From an uncultured Eubacteriales bacterium (GTDB lineage: Bacteria; Bacillota; Clostridia; Lachnospirales; Lachnospiraceae), in contig ONOC01000009.1 of NCBI GenBank assembly GCA_900319355.1, forward strand, positions 1 through 43,785: a stretch of DNA of 43,785 nt. Direction: 5' to 3'. Below the pieces are notes generated by a model. The model had not been told where the DNA came from. It made no database searches and saw only the letters and a program-made list of their open reading frames with translations. Within the stretch, counting starts at the first letter, position 1, and every line of letters starts with the position of its first letter. Made by a program: the position numbers and the translations under genes. Positions 7,782 to 15,762 of the stretch are shown here, piece by piece.

Positions 7782-9218
7782 ATGAAACACAGTCTGATGA
7801 CCAAAATGATACTGATCATTGTCGCCGTGGGTGTGATCGGCTTTGCCCTGATTTCCACAGTGGCGGCTTCCCGGATCGAAAAGAAGCTGATTCTGTCAGA
7901 AAGCCGTGATATGTACCGGGAAGCTTCTTCGATCGCCGGCGATAAGTCCCTGCTGACTCTCTCGTCACTGAACAGCACCGACGGGGAAAGCGACGGGATC
8001 AGGAACCTTTATGACAGCCTCTGCAACGTCGCTCTTTATCAGGACTGCGAAATCTGGCTCATCAGCGAAAACGGCACCGTCTATCTGAACACGACCAGAC
8101 CGCTCACAGAATCAGAAAAAACCGTCATCAGCGATTTTGATCCGGTGAAGCTCGGGGCGGATTATTACACAGTGGGAAATTTCTTCAATTATTTCGATGA
8201 AACGCACCTGAGTGTGATGGTTCCTGTCGCTTCCGGGATGAATATCAGGGGTTATGTGGCGATTCATGCCAGTATGAGTAAAATTGAAAACCAGCGGGAA
8301 ATGATCGTCCGCCAGATGGATCTGATCTGCTTCATCGGCTATCTGGTCTTCATCGGCGTCTATGTACTCTTCTATTTCATGGTCATGCACCCGATGAAAA
8401 AAATCATGACCGGCATTCATCATTATGCCGACGGTGATCTGAAATACAATATACCGGTGAAATCAGATGACGAGATGGGATCCTTGGCTTCCTCGCTGAA
8501 CTATATGTCCGACGAGATCAATAAGAGCGGTGAATACCAGAAGCAGTTCATTGCGAACGTTTCTCATGACTTCCGCTCGCCGCTCACCTCGATGCGCGGA
8601 TTTCTCGAAGCGATTCTGGACGGCACCATCCCACCGGAAAATCAGGAACATTATCTGAAGATTGTCCTCGGTGAAACAGAGCGCCTGACCAAACTGACGA
8701 ACGGCATTCTCACCCTGAATACGATGGACCAGAAGAAGAATCTGCTGAATATCACAAATTTTGACATCAATACCGTCATCAGAGACACAGCAGAGACCTT
8801 TGAGGGCATCTGCCGGCCGCGCCAGATTTCCATCCGCCTGCTTCTCACAGGAGATGAACTGATGGTATCCGCCGACCGTGAAAAAATCCAGCAGGTCATC
8901 TACAACCTTGTGGATAATGCCATCAAATTCAGCAGAGACGGCTCCTATATTGAAATAAAAAGCGATCTGCGCCATGACAGGGTGTTTGTCTCCGTGAAGG
9001 ACCACGGCGTCGGCATCCCGAGCGCCTCCATCAATAAGATCTGGGACAGATTTTACAAGACGGATGCCTCCCGCGGCCGGGAAAAGAAAGGCAACGGACT
9101 GGGGCTTTCCATCGTCAAAGAAATCATTTCACAGCACAAACAGAATATCACGGTTATCAGCACTGAGGGAGCAGGCACGGAATTTGTCTTCTCTCTCGAC
9201 ACGCCGGAGGACGCATAA
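7782..9218 (+). CDS. HAMP-domain sensor histidine kinase
   Basis: A 478-residue membrane kinase paired with the preceding regulator. TM1 (about 8-29) and TM2 (about 182-203) enclose an extracytoplasmic sensor of about 150 residues. A HAMP domain (about 204-255) leads to the dimerisation helix with the H-box NVSHDFRSPLTSM, phosphoacceptor H262. The ATP-binding domain has N-box QQVIYNLVDNAIKFS, G1 VKDHGVGI, F-box IWDRFYKTD and G2 KGNGLGLSIV, so all catalytic boxes are present. Only a weak ribosome site is seen and the start lies nine bases from the regulator's stop, so translation may be coupled. A large inverted repeat follows the stop codon at once. The ligand is unknown. Confidence 0.92.
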   Translation: MKHSLMTKMILIIVAVGVIGFALISTVAASRIEKKLILSESRDMYREASSIAGDKSLLTLSSLNSTDGESDGIRNLYDSLCNVALYQDCEIWLISENGTVYLNTTRPLTESEKTVISDFDPVKLGADYYTVGNFFNYFDETHLSVMVPVASGMNIRGYVAIHASMSKIENQREMIVRQMDLICFIGYLVFIGVYVLFYFMVMHPMKKIMTGIHHYADGDLKYNIPVKSDDEMGSLASSLNYMSDEINKSGEYQKQFIANVSHDFRSPLTSMRGFLEAILDGTIPPENQEHYLKIVLGETERLTKLTNGILTLNTMDQKKNLLNITNFDINTVIRDTAETFEGICRPRQISIRLLLTGDELMVSADREKIQQVIYNLVDNAIKFSRDGSYIEIKSDLRHDRVFVSVKDHGVGIPSASINKIWDRFYKTDASRGREKKGNGLGLSIVKEIISQHKQNITVISTEGAGTEFVFSLDTPEDA

Positions 9219-9220
9219 CT

Positions 9221-9276
9221 GCCGGTCACTGTCCGGTGCCGGACCGATACCGGGCAGTGACCGGACAGTGACCGGC
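9221..9276. repeat. 17-bp perfect inverted repeat between convergent genes
   Basis: GCCGGTCACTGTCCGGT (9221-9237) and its exact reverse complement (9260-9276) flank a 22-base loop. CAGTGACCGG also occurs twice in direct orientation, 11 bases apart. It starts three bases after the kinase stop and 25 bases before the end of the convergent gene. No T-tract follows on either strand, so it is not a standard intrinsic terminator, though it could stabilise or punctuate both transcripts. Confidence 0.7.
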
Positions 9277-9300
9277 GATAACAGTATGTATTACCGGCAA

Positions 9301-10416
9301 CTACAGAATGAGAAGGCTGTCTGCCTGCGGTTTGTCAAGAAAACGGATTTCCTCTCCGTTCCGCAGCAGACGGTCTTTTTTGTCTGTTGTGACGCCCGCG
9401 ACAGCGGCATGTATGCCGTTTTCAGCGAGTTTCCGGACCAGCCTGTGTCCATCCCGCGCCGCGATCAGGAGACTTCCTCCGGACAGTATTTCGTAGGGAT
9501 TCATGCCAAAAAATTCGGTGATTTCGACCGTCTCCTGCCGGATCGGTATCGCCCTCAGATCAATGTCCAGTCCGATACCGCCCCGCTCCGCAAATTCCCA
9601 GAGTGCTCCGAAAATACCGCCTCTGCTGACATCCCGCATCGCTTCGGCGCCGCAGCGTTCCGCGATTTCAGCCTCTTTTCTTACGGAAAGAAGCGATTTC
9701 ATCCCGGCGGCTTCTGTCAGAAAATGCTCCGAAAAACGGCTTCTCAGTTCATTATGCCGCCGCTCTGCCAGCATCCAGGTTGCCTCCATGCCGACCCATT
9801 TGGTGATCACGATATCCATGCCCGGATGCGGCCTGTCATCCCTTACCGCAAGACAGTTTTTATTCTCCGGCAGATCCGCCTTCTTCTGAAGGTCCGTCTT
9901 CTCCAGTCGGTTTATCTTCTCCTGCCGGTTTATCTTCTCCTGCCGGTTCATGTCTGCTTCATCCGGTTTCTCATCAGTCACCGGAGCCGCACGGCGAAAG
10001 CCGACAGCGGTCACTGTCAGCACCGGAACCGTCACGGCATCCGTGACTTCCGTATGTCCGCCGGCGATTTCCGCTCCTTCTTCCAGCGCAGCCTCATCGG
10101 CGTCGCGGATAATCTGCCTTAATTCTTCCTCTTCTGTGTCCACAGGCAGACACAGAGACAGCATGACGCATGACGGCGCAGCGCCGGAAGCCGCCAGATT
10201 ATTCAGTGCGGTGATCACCGCAGCCCTCCCGATCTGTCCGGCATCTCCTGCCATCGGATCCGAAGACAGCACACAGAGTTCTCCCTGATTCACAAGAAGG
10301 GCCGCACAGTCGTTTCCGACTGCCGGTCCCTTCTGAATATCACTGTTCTTTCTGTGAATCAGCCGGAGAACTGATCTTCTGAGTACAGCTTCGGGAAGTT
10401 TTCCCTTTCTCAGCAT
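9301..10416 (-). CDS. AIR-synthase-related protein (PurM/HypE/ThiL/SelD superfamily)
   Basis: A 371-residue cytoplasmic protein of the ATP-binding AIR-synthase-related superfamily. Visible signatures are VGNDCAAL and SSDPM near the N-terminus (typical metal/ATP aspartates), NNLAASGAAP, EIAGGHTEV and, in the C-terminal half, RDVSRGGIFGALWE and GMNPYEILSGGSL. Members act in purine, thiamin, hydrogenase or selenium metabolism; no neighbour reveals the substrate, so only the superfamily is called. A charged tandem hexapeptide insertion (about residues 150-186) sits between the two halves. The start ATG has GGAGGG nine bases upstream and lies 44 bases after the VanW gene, probably the last gene of that unit. 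An overlapping ATG one frame away is also near the ribosome site. Confidence 0.7.
   Translation of the reverse strand: MLRKGKLPEAVLRRSVLRLIHRKNSDIQKGPAVGNDCAALLVNQGELCVLSSDPMAGDAGQIGRAAVITALNNLAASGAAPSCVMLSLCLPVDTEEEELRQIIRDADEAALEEGAEIAGGHTEVTDAVTVPVLTVTAVGFRRAAPVTDEKPDEADMNRQEKINRQEKINRLEKTDLQKKADLPENKNCLAVRDDRPHPGMDIVITKWVGMEATWMLAERRHNELRSRFSEHFLTEAAGMKSLLSVRKEAEIAERCGAEAMRDVSRGGIFGALWEFAERGGIGLDIDLRAIPIRQETVEITEFFGMNPYEILSGGSLLIAARDGHRLVRKLAENGIHAAVAGVTTDKKDRLLRNGEEIRFLDKPQADSLLIL
9860..9967 (-). repeat. Six 18-bp tandem units inside the AIR-synthase-like gene
   Basis: Period-18 units run 9860-9967. The units at 9914-9931 and 9932-9949 differ only in the last base; the outer ones are diverged. 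They keep frame and encode hexapeptides of the type NRQEKI, NRQEKI, NRLEKT, DLQKKA. The array lies between conserved parts of the fold, so it probably forms a tolerated surface loop. Confidence 0.75.
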
Positions 10417-10460
10417 CAGTCATTTCCCTCCGGTTATTTATTTCGGCCCGGATCGTTACA

Positions 10461-12113
10461 TCACGAATCCGTTACAGAGCCATTGTATACAGCGCTCTGC
10501 ACATCACTGAGTCTGCCGCCCTGAATAGCAGCAGAAATACTTGCTATCGTCGACTGCGTCGCATTTCCGATGCCGACCGTATACGTAAGCGGCATCATGA
10601 CATACACAGACGTTGAAACCAGATCTCTCGATTCTTCCTCGCCATCAACGGTGACAACCTTGTACAGATTCGCCGAGATGCCCGGGATACCGCCGCTCAT
10701 GGCGATATAGCCGAGTGAATAGGCACTGCTCTCGATAAACTTCGTCTCAATATCTTCCGGATCCGACTGTTCACTCACATAGGTAACTTTGCGGTTGGAA
10801 GGCCGGTATTCCTGTCCGTAGATATTAAAGGTCACAACGCCGTCAGCGGCTTTCCCTTCGATATAAATCGGTTCTTTCGTATTGTTCACGAACTTGAAAT
10901 CCCAGATCGTGCTTGTATCATTTGTGATGGATGCGTCAAAGCCGGGATCCACATAGGCAATTTTGTGTGAATGGTTGTGACGCTCCGTCACCTCAAGCTC
11001 CGCACCGAGCACCGCATCATAGAGTGTGGAGGAAACCTGGCAGATACCGCCGCCGAAGGTCTCTACAATCTGGCTGCCGCTGTAGGAAGCACCCGGTCTG
11101 AATCCGCAGGCTTCCGTCGTCGGTCCGATCGCATCATCCGTTGAGAATTCCTCTCCCGGATACACCACATGTCCATTGATATGTGCTGTCGCCAGCTCAA
11201 TGTTCGTCGCATGATCCTCATCGCTGGTGTCATACTCCGTCGTGGCGGTGCCGAGGAGATCCGTGATCGTAGAAAGATCCTCCGTCGTATCCTCGTATGG
11301 CGTGATATCCGCATCCAGCGCTACACCGCCGTCTCCGCCGTGCCATTCGCTGCTGATATAGGCCATGATTTTTGCCACAGAGGCGTCCTCATTCACGGAT
11401 ACGCCGTCTGTACCGTCCGTCAGGGTAAAGGTGTAATCGTCGTTCAGGATCAGTCCGTTGGACTTCGGTTCACAGTTCAGGTTGCCCATGTACTGTTCCA
11501 GTGTGGACCGTACGGAAGCTTCATCCGCAGCCAGATCCAGGCAGAGAACAATGGGGCCGTCGGTACTGAGCTTTCTGTCCGCCAGAAAACGCTTGAAAAT
11601 ATTGCCCTGATTCCCGACGGAAACGGCCTCCTGCGCCACCAGACGGTTGGTATAGGTCACGCCAAGGCTTGCTGCCGTCACGTTGACACTGCGGCTGCCG
11701 GCATAAAGTGTGATCGTATCCTGACCGATTTCGATCATCCTTTTGTCGATCGCGTCCTGTATCTGCTTCAGCGTCATACCGGTGACATCAATATCATCGA
11801 CGTATACGCCGAATTTTCTGTCATAGGTGCCGGCATCGGACGAACCGGATGAAGCGGTCAGATTCTCTGATGTGACATTCGTATCACCGGCGGAAGACGC
11901 CGCTGAAGAACCTGTCTCTGCCGCGTCTCCCGAAGCCGAAACAGCCGCCACACTTTCACCTGTGATGGCACTGTCTGTGGCATCCGCATAGACTGCCGCG
12001 ACAGCCAGACCTACAACCATCATGGCGATCAGGATGATCGCAATAACCGCTGTAACTCTCTGTCTGCGCCTGATTTTTTTCTCCCGTGCTGTTAATTTAC
12101 TGTTTTCTTTCAT
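10461..12113 (-). CDS. VanW-family exported peptidoglycan-associated protein
   Basis: A 550-residue protein with a basic cytoplasmic N-terminus, one membrane segment (about 19-42) and a Ser/Ala-rich spacer (about 48-95). Two putative peptidoglycan-binding modules (PG_binding_4 type, about 100-290) lead to a VanW domain (about 310-440) with HVVYPGEEFSTDDAIGP and ETFGGGICQVSSTLYDA, the family hallmark. A beta-rich tail ends in a Ser-containing segment. The name comes from vancomycin clusters, but such proteins are common chromosomal wall proteins in Clostridia and their chemistry is not established. AGGAG precedes the ATG. The start is 12 bases from the sugar kinase stop, so they share a transcript. 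Confidence 0.85.
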   Translation of the reverse strand: MKENSKLTAREKKIRRRQRVTAVIAIILIAMMVVGLAVAAVYADATDSAITGESVAAVSASGDAAETGSSAASSAGDTNVTSENLTASSGSSDAGTYDRKFGVYVDDIDVTGMTLKQIQDAIDKRMIEIGQDTITLYAGSRSVNVTAASLGVTYTNRLVAQEAVSVGNQGNIFKRFLADRKLSTDGPIVLCLDLAADEASVRSTLEQYMGNLNCEPKSNGLILNDDYTFTLTDGTDGVSVNEDASVAKIMAYISSEWHGGDGGVALDADITPYEDTTEDLSTITDLLGTATTEYDTSDEDHATNIELATAHINGHVVYPGEEFSTDDAIGPTTEACGFRPGASYSGSQIVETFGGGICQVSSTLYDAVLGAELEVTERHNHSHKIAYVDPGFDASITNDTSTIWDFKFVNNTKEPIYIEGKAADGVVTFNIYGQEYRPSNRKVTYVSEQSDPEDIETKFIESSAYSLGYIAMSGGIPGISANLYKVVTVDGEEESRDLVSTSVYVMMPLTYTVGIGNATQSTIASISAAIQGGRLSDVQSAVYNGSVTDS

Positions 12114-12125
12114 TCTTCTCCTGCA

Positions 12126-13094
12126 TCAGTTCTTTGCAGCGCGGAGTTTCTCATAAACCTCCATCACTGCATCTCTGTCCGGCATCGCAGGAATGGCACC
12201 GCGCTTCTGCACACACAGTCCCGCGACTGCATTGGCATAGAGCACGAAGTCCTCTGCCTGCTCCTTTGTCAGATCCTCCGGACGGACATTCTGTGTCGCC
12301 ATACCGTAAAGGAAACCGCCCCAGAATGAATCACCCGCTCCTGTCGTATCAACGACTTTACCTCTGAGTGCCGGCTCATGGATTTCAAAGTTCTTTGTTC
12401 TGAGCATCGCGCCGTCGCCGCCAAGGGTGACCACCACGCATTTCACGCCATGATCAAGAAGATAAGCCGCAGCCTCATCGGGATCATCTTTCCCGGACAC
12501 AAGACCTGTTTCCTCATCAGAAATCTTCATCAGATCCACATAAGGGATCATGGAACGGATCTGTTCCTCTGCCGCCGCCCTGTTTTTCCAGAGCGGTGCG
12601 CGGTAATTCGGATCATACGAAATAACCGCTCCCGCCTTTCTGGCGCGCTGCACGGCAAAATTCGTCGCGCTTCTCGCCGGCTCATCCGTCAGCGAAAGGG
12701 AACCGAAATGAAAAATCTTCGTGTGATCAAGAAGATCCGTATTCACTTCCTCCGGACGGATCATGGTGTCCGCGCCCGGCTTTCTGGCGAAGGAAAATGT
12801 TCTGTCTCCGTTATGCAGTTCCACAAAGGCAAGTGTCGTAAATACATCCGGATCGACGACGAGTCCCTCCGTACTTACATGCTGCTCTTCCAGCGTGCTC
12901 TTCAGCAGCGCGCCGTGCATATCATCACCGACCTTGCCGATAAATGCGGTTTTCAGGCCCATCTTCGAAGTCGCCACAAGAACATTTGCCGGCGCTCCTC
13001 CGGGATTCTGCTCAAAAATCGTATGACCGCTTTCGCCCTTTCCACAGGGTGTAAAATCGATCAGAAGTTCTCCCATGGCTACGATATCATACAT
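12126..13094 (-). CDS. PfkB-family sugar kinase, probably fructokinase
   Basis: A 322-residue ribokinase-family enzyme that phosphorylates a sugar with ATP. The N-terminus has the substrate motif GELLIDFTP and FEQNPGGAPANV. The C-terminus has VDTTGAGDSFWGGFL, with the catalytic Asp and anion hole of the second PfkB signature. The overall pattern resembles bacterial fructokinases (ScrK type), but 2-keto-3-deoxygluconate or other sugars cannot be excluded. The frame opens ten codons earlier; ATG 13094 is preferred because GGGGGT lies about seven bases before it and the family motif follows directly. A clear promoter (13140-13168) precedes it, making this the first gene of the kinase, VanW and AIR-synthase-like unit. 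Confidence 0.88.
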   Translation of the reverse strand: MYDIVAMGELLIDFTPCGKGESGHTIFEQNPGGAPANVLVATSKMGLKTAFIGKVGDDMHGALLKSTLEEQHVSTEGLVVDPDVFTTLAFVELHNGDRTFSFARKPGADTMIRPEEVNTDLLDHTKIFHFGSLSLTDEPARSATNFAVQRARKAGAVISYDPNYRAPLWKNRAAAEEQIRSMIPYVDLMKISDEETGLVSGKDDPDEAAAYLLDHGVKCVVVTLGGDGAMLRTKNFEIHEPALRGKVVDTTGAGDSFWGGFLYGMATQNVRPEDLTKEQAEDFVLYANAVAGLCVQKRGAIPAMPDRDAVMEVYEKLRAAKN

Positions 13095-13139
13095 AATTTC
13101 GACCCCCGTATTATGCTTTGTCATATCGATGCTTACGAT

Positions 13140-13168
13140 ATTTTATCCCAGATTATCTCTGTTGTCCA
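13140..13168 (-). promoter_or_regulatory. Promoter of the sugar kinase unit
   Basis: On the minus strand, TGGACA (13168-13163), a 17-base spacer and TAAAAT (13145-13140). It lies between the tRNA-Gly terminator and the kinase start, predicting a leader of about 40 bases. Confidence 0.75.
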
Positions 13169-13201
13169 GCAGGTCACACAGAATCCGGGCTGCGGACGAG
13201 T

Positions 13202-13240
13202 AAAAAAATACCGGAAACCTGTCGAAGCCAGATTTCCGGT
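13202..13240 (-). terminator. Intrinsic terminator of tRNA-Gly
   Basis: ACCGGAAA and TTTCCGGT pair with an inner CTG/CAG extension, followed by ATTTTTTT on the minus strand. It begins ten bases after the tRNA 3' end. Confidence 0.9.
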
Positions 13241-13249
13241 TCTTTATCG

Positions 13250-13321
13250 AGCGCGAGACGGGATTCGAACCCGCGACCCCGACCTTGGCAAGGTCGTACT
13301 CCACCCCTGAGCCACTCGCGC
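13250..13321 (-). tRNA. tRNA-Gly (anticodon GCC)
   Basis: On the minus strand the acceptor arms GCGCGAG and CTCGCGC pair, followed by discriminator U. The anticodon stem ACCTT/AAGGT presents the loop TTGCCAA, giving GCC. The T-arm has GGTTCGAATCC. The gene is 72 bases long and CCA is not encoded. It has its own promoter (13363-13391) and terminator, so it is an independent transcription unit. Confidence 0.96.
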
Positions 13322-13362
13322 ATGATCTGTTCAGTTCTTTTTCGCTCGAACTGACGATGAAT

Positions 13363-13391
13363 ATAATACTTCACCGTCTCATAATTGTCAA
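13363..13391 (-). promoter_or_regulatory. Promoter of tRNA-Gly
   Basis: TTGACA (13391-13386), a 17-base spacer and TATTAT (13368-13363) on the minus strand, about 40 bases before the mature 5' end. This is a near-consensus housekeeping sigma site. It begins just past the nitroreductase stop. Confidence 0.85.
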
Positions 13392-13411
13392 CCCCATATT
13401 TCGGGAAATTG

Positions 13412-14218
13412 TCATCCGGCGCCTGACGAACCCGGGAAGACTTCTGCTCCGTTGCTCAGAACTGCCGTCAGAATATAACGGTTATCCGGAAAATGCTTTC
13501 CTGATGCGTGTTCAAGCCGGATCAGATCCACATCGACCCAGAGCTCCTCTGCCGCCGTCGTGATATGCGCAAACATCGCACCGAAGCTCAGAAGCTCCTG
13601 GTGATGATGATCCATGGATTCTGACCGGTGCTTTCCGGAAAATACATGTATTCTGTTTCCCGTGACGACGAACCGCCACGGCTGGGAATTGTTCACTGAA
13701 GGCGCAAGCCTTGCCGCTCTGAGAATCATCTGTGTCCATTCCTCCGGCTGTTCTTTCATGTAACAGATTTTTTCCAGAGGGTATCTTCGGTATTCGCTCT
13801 CCTGCCTCGTCAGTGAGCCACGGGGCCTGCCGAAGGTCATCAGTCCCATGACCTGAAGTTCTCCTTTTCTGACATAGTTTTTTCTGACGGCAGTATTGGA
13901 CAGGATACAGGAGCCGAGTCCCAGCGTGACCAGATAGAGCGCCATCTTCTCCATCCTGTATCCGATATTCATCAGATCATTGACACAGCTCTCGGAATAA
14001 AAAATCAGATAATACGGACCCTCAGGTTCTCCGGGCATCACGAAATGGATTTTTTTCTGTGTGCCGTCGTACACCGTCATCGCCGTATTAATCTCACCGA
14101 AGACATCGGGGATCTCATTAAAATAATGTGAGATCTCACTCAACGTATCCTCGCTGATTCTGTCTTTTGTATATTTCCTTACCGATCTTCTTGAGAAAAT
14201 CGCCTCATACGTATCCAT
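13412..14218 (-). CDS. Nitroreductase-family protein
   Basis: A 268-residue FMN-dependent oxidoreductase-like protein. It begins with the family signature YEAIFSRRSVRKYTKD, has YRMEKMALYLVTLGLGSCI in the middle and LRAARLAPSVNNSQPWRFVV with the flavin-contact Asn-Ser-Gln. Here the conserved NSQPW segment is in the C-terminal half, a layout I associate with the putative TM-nitroreductase family, in which two half-domains are fused. Substrate unknown. The ribosome site is weak. It lies 93 bases downstream of the RlmD-like gene and ends where the tRNA-Gly promoter begins; no terminator is visible. Confidence 0.8.
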   Translation of the reverse strand: MDTYEAIFSRRSVRKYTKDRISEDTLSEISHYFNEIPDVFGEINTAMTVYDGTQKKIHFVMPGEPEGPYYLIFYSESCVNDLMNIGYRMEKMALYLVTLGLGSCILSNTAVRKNYVRKGELQVMGLMTFGRPRGSLTRQESEYRRYPLEKICYMKEQPEEWTQMILRAARLAPSVNNSQPWRFVVTGNRIHVFSGKHRSESMDHHHQELLSFGAMFAHITTAAEELWVDVDLIRLEHASGKHFPDNRYILTAVLSNGAEVFPGSSGAG

Positions 14219-14311
14219 ATGCGCATGTCCCGTCCGTTTGCTCTCCGCTGCCGTTCCCGTTCACCGAAATTTACCGTGAGATCATCATCTATATGCCGGA
14301 AAAGCCATCTT

Positions 14312-15700
14312 TCATTTCCGGCCGAGAAGGCAGATACATTCTGTCGACCTTGTCCATGGGAACATGTCCACAGGCCAGGCCTCTTTCGCCGCATATCCTT
14401 CTCTTCGGAATATCCGGAGATCCCGGCCAAGCGTTTCCGGTTCACATGAGATATAAACAATCCGGGAAGGCGATGCGCCGGCAGCCGCGTGAATGAACTT
14501 CTCTGTACTGCCGGTCCGGGGCGGATCCATGAAGATCACGTCAAAGTGCTCTCCTCCGGCCGTGGATTTTTCGAGAAAATCCCCCGCATCATCTTCATAG
14601 AAGGTAATATTTTTTATTCCGTTCCTCCGTGCATTCACTGCGGCATCCCTGACAGCAGCGCCGTTCAGTTCAACGGAGGTTACAGACCCCGCTGCAGAGG
14701 AGGCGATGATGCCGATGGTACCGATACCTGAATAGGCATCGAAAACGCGCTCCGCCCCTGTCAGCCGGGCGAGGTCGACAGCCTTCCGGTAGAGCACTTC
14801 CGTCTGCACGGGATTGATCTGATAAAACGATGTCGGCGAAATCCTGAAAATTCTGCCGCAGAGCGTATCCTCGATATAGCCCTTCCCGTAAAGAACGATA
14901 TTTCTCGTGCCCAGCACCATGCTGGTCCGTCTGTCATTGATATTGAGGACGACCGAAGTGATCTCCGGATGTCTGCGGCGGAGCACCCTGACGAAGTTGT
15001 TCTTCGACGGAAAGACCGGCGAAGCGCATACCAGAACCACCAGTACCTCACCGCTTGTTTTCCCGACTCTGACCAGCACATGCCGGAGCAGTCCGGATCC
15101 TCTGTCTTCGTCATATACCGGGATCCGGAAGGACGGGAGGAGACCGCGTATGGTGTTGATGATCTCATCCGCTTTTTCATCCTCGATCAGACAGGACGTC
15201 ACCGGGATCACATGATGCGTTCCCTCTTCATAGATACCGGAAACGATTTTGCCGTCACGATGCCGCTGAAAAGCCGCACTGACCTTGTTTCTGTAATGGA
15301 ACGGATGCGCCATGCCGGCAACCGGATGCACGTCGATGCCCTCCCCGAGCATCTTCCGCACATAGCCGTGTTTCTTTCTGAGCTGTTCCTCATAAGTCAG
15401 ATCCAGATACGCACATCCGCCGCATTTCCTGCTGATCCTGCACAGGCGCTGTCCTCCTGAAGCCTTCTCCCGGGATTCGCTCTGACTGCGTTCTCCTGAA
15501 GCCTTCGTACGGGACTCGCTCCGGCTGTGTCCGCCCGAAGCCTCCTTCCCGCCTTCGCTTCGTCTGCTCTCTTCATGCTTGCTTCTGTCGTTCTTCCGGG
15601 CATCCGCTTTCAGATGATCCTGCGGTGCATGAAATTCATAGTGCATCTGATTTCTGTTCGAGCTGTTCTTCTCCATGTTTTCCTGTCCGAAATTTTCCAT
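14312..15700 (-). CDS. Second RlmD/TrmA-type RNA uridine methyltransferase, without TRAM domain
   Basis: The enzyme core matches the RlmD family: iron-sulfur cysteines in LCRISRKCGGCAYLDL and VTSCLIED, SAM motif VFDAYSGIGTIGI, catalytic cysteine in VYISCEPETLGRDL and base region RSTECICLL. Instead of a TRAM domain the N-terminus is a Lys/Arg/Ser-rich low-complexity tract with three 13-residue repeats containing SR(E/T)KASG. The frame opens at 15862 inside metA. ATG 15700 is chosen because AGGA lies eight bases upstream; ATG 15721 and ATG 15676 are alternatives. About 462 residues from this start. It follows metA by 62 bases. The target base may differ from that of the enzyme at 74-1744. Confidence 0.82.
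   Translation of the reverse strand: MENFGQENMEKNSSNRNQMHYEFHAPQDHLKADARKNDRSKHEESRRSEGGKEASGGHSRSESRTKASGERSQSESREKASGGQRLCRISRKCGGCAYLDLTYEEQLRKKHGYVRKMLGEGIDVHPVAGMAHPFHYRNKVSAAFQRHRDGKIVSGIYEEGTHHVIPVTSCLIEDEKADEIINTIRGLLPSFRIPVYDEDRGSGLLRHVLVRVGKTSGEVLVVLVCASPVFPSKNNFVRVLRRRHPEITSVVLNINDRRTSMVLGTRNIVLYGKGYIEDTLCGRIFRISPTSFYQINPVQTEVLYRKAVDLARLTGAERVFDAYSGIGTIGIIASSAAGSVTSVELNGAAVRDAAVNARRNGIKNITFYEDDAGDFLEKSTAGGEHFDVIFMDPPRTGSTEKFIHAAAGASPSRIVYISCEPETLGRDLRIFRREGYAAKEAWPVDMFPWTRSTECICLLGRK
15456..15572 (-). repeat. Three 39-bp tandem units in the second RlmD-like gene
   Basis: Units at 15456-15494, 15495-15533 and 15534-15572 each start CCTGAAGCCT or CCCGAAGCCT on the plus strand and encode 13-residue Ser/Arg/Lys-rich repeats. 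The first two are clearly similar; the third is diverged. Confidence 0.75.
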
Positions 15701-15762
15701 TTCGAATTTCCTGACTGTCATAACCCCCGGGGCACTCGATATCCTGCCGCCCGGATTCCTTC

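Noticed and set aside
12378..13310. A 310-codon plus-strand ORF
   Set aside because: It runs antisense through the sugar kinase and into the tRNA-Gly gene, so it cannot be a real gene alongside these.
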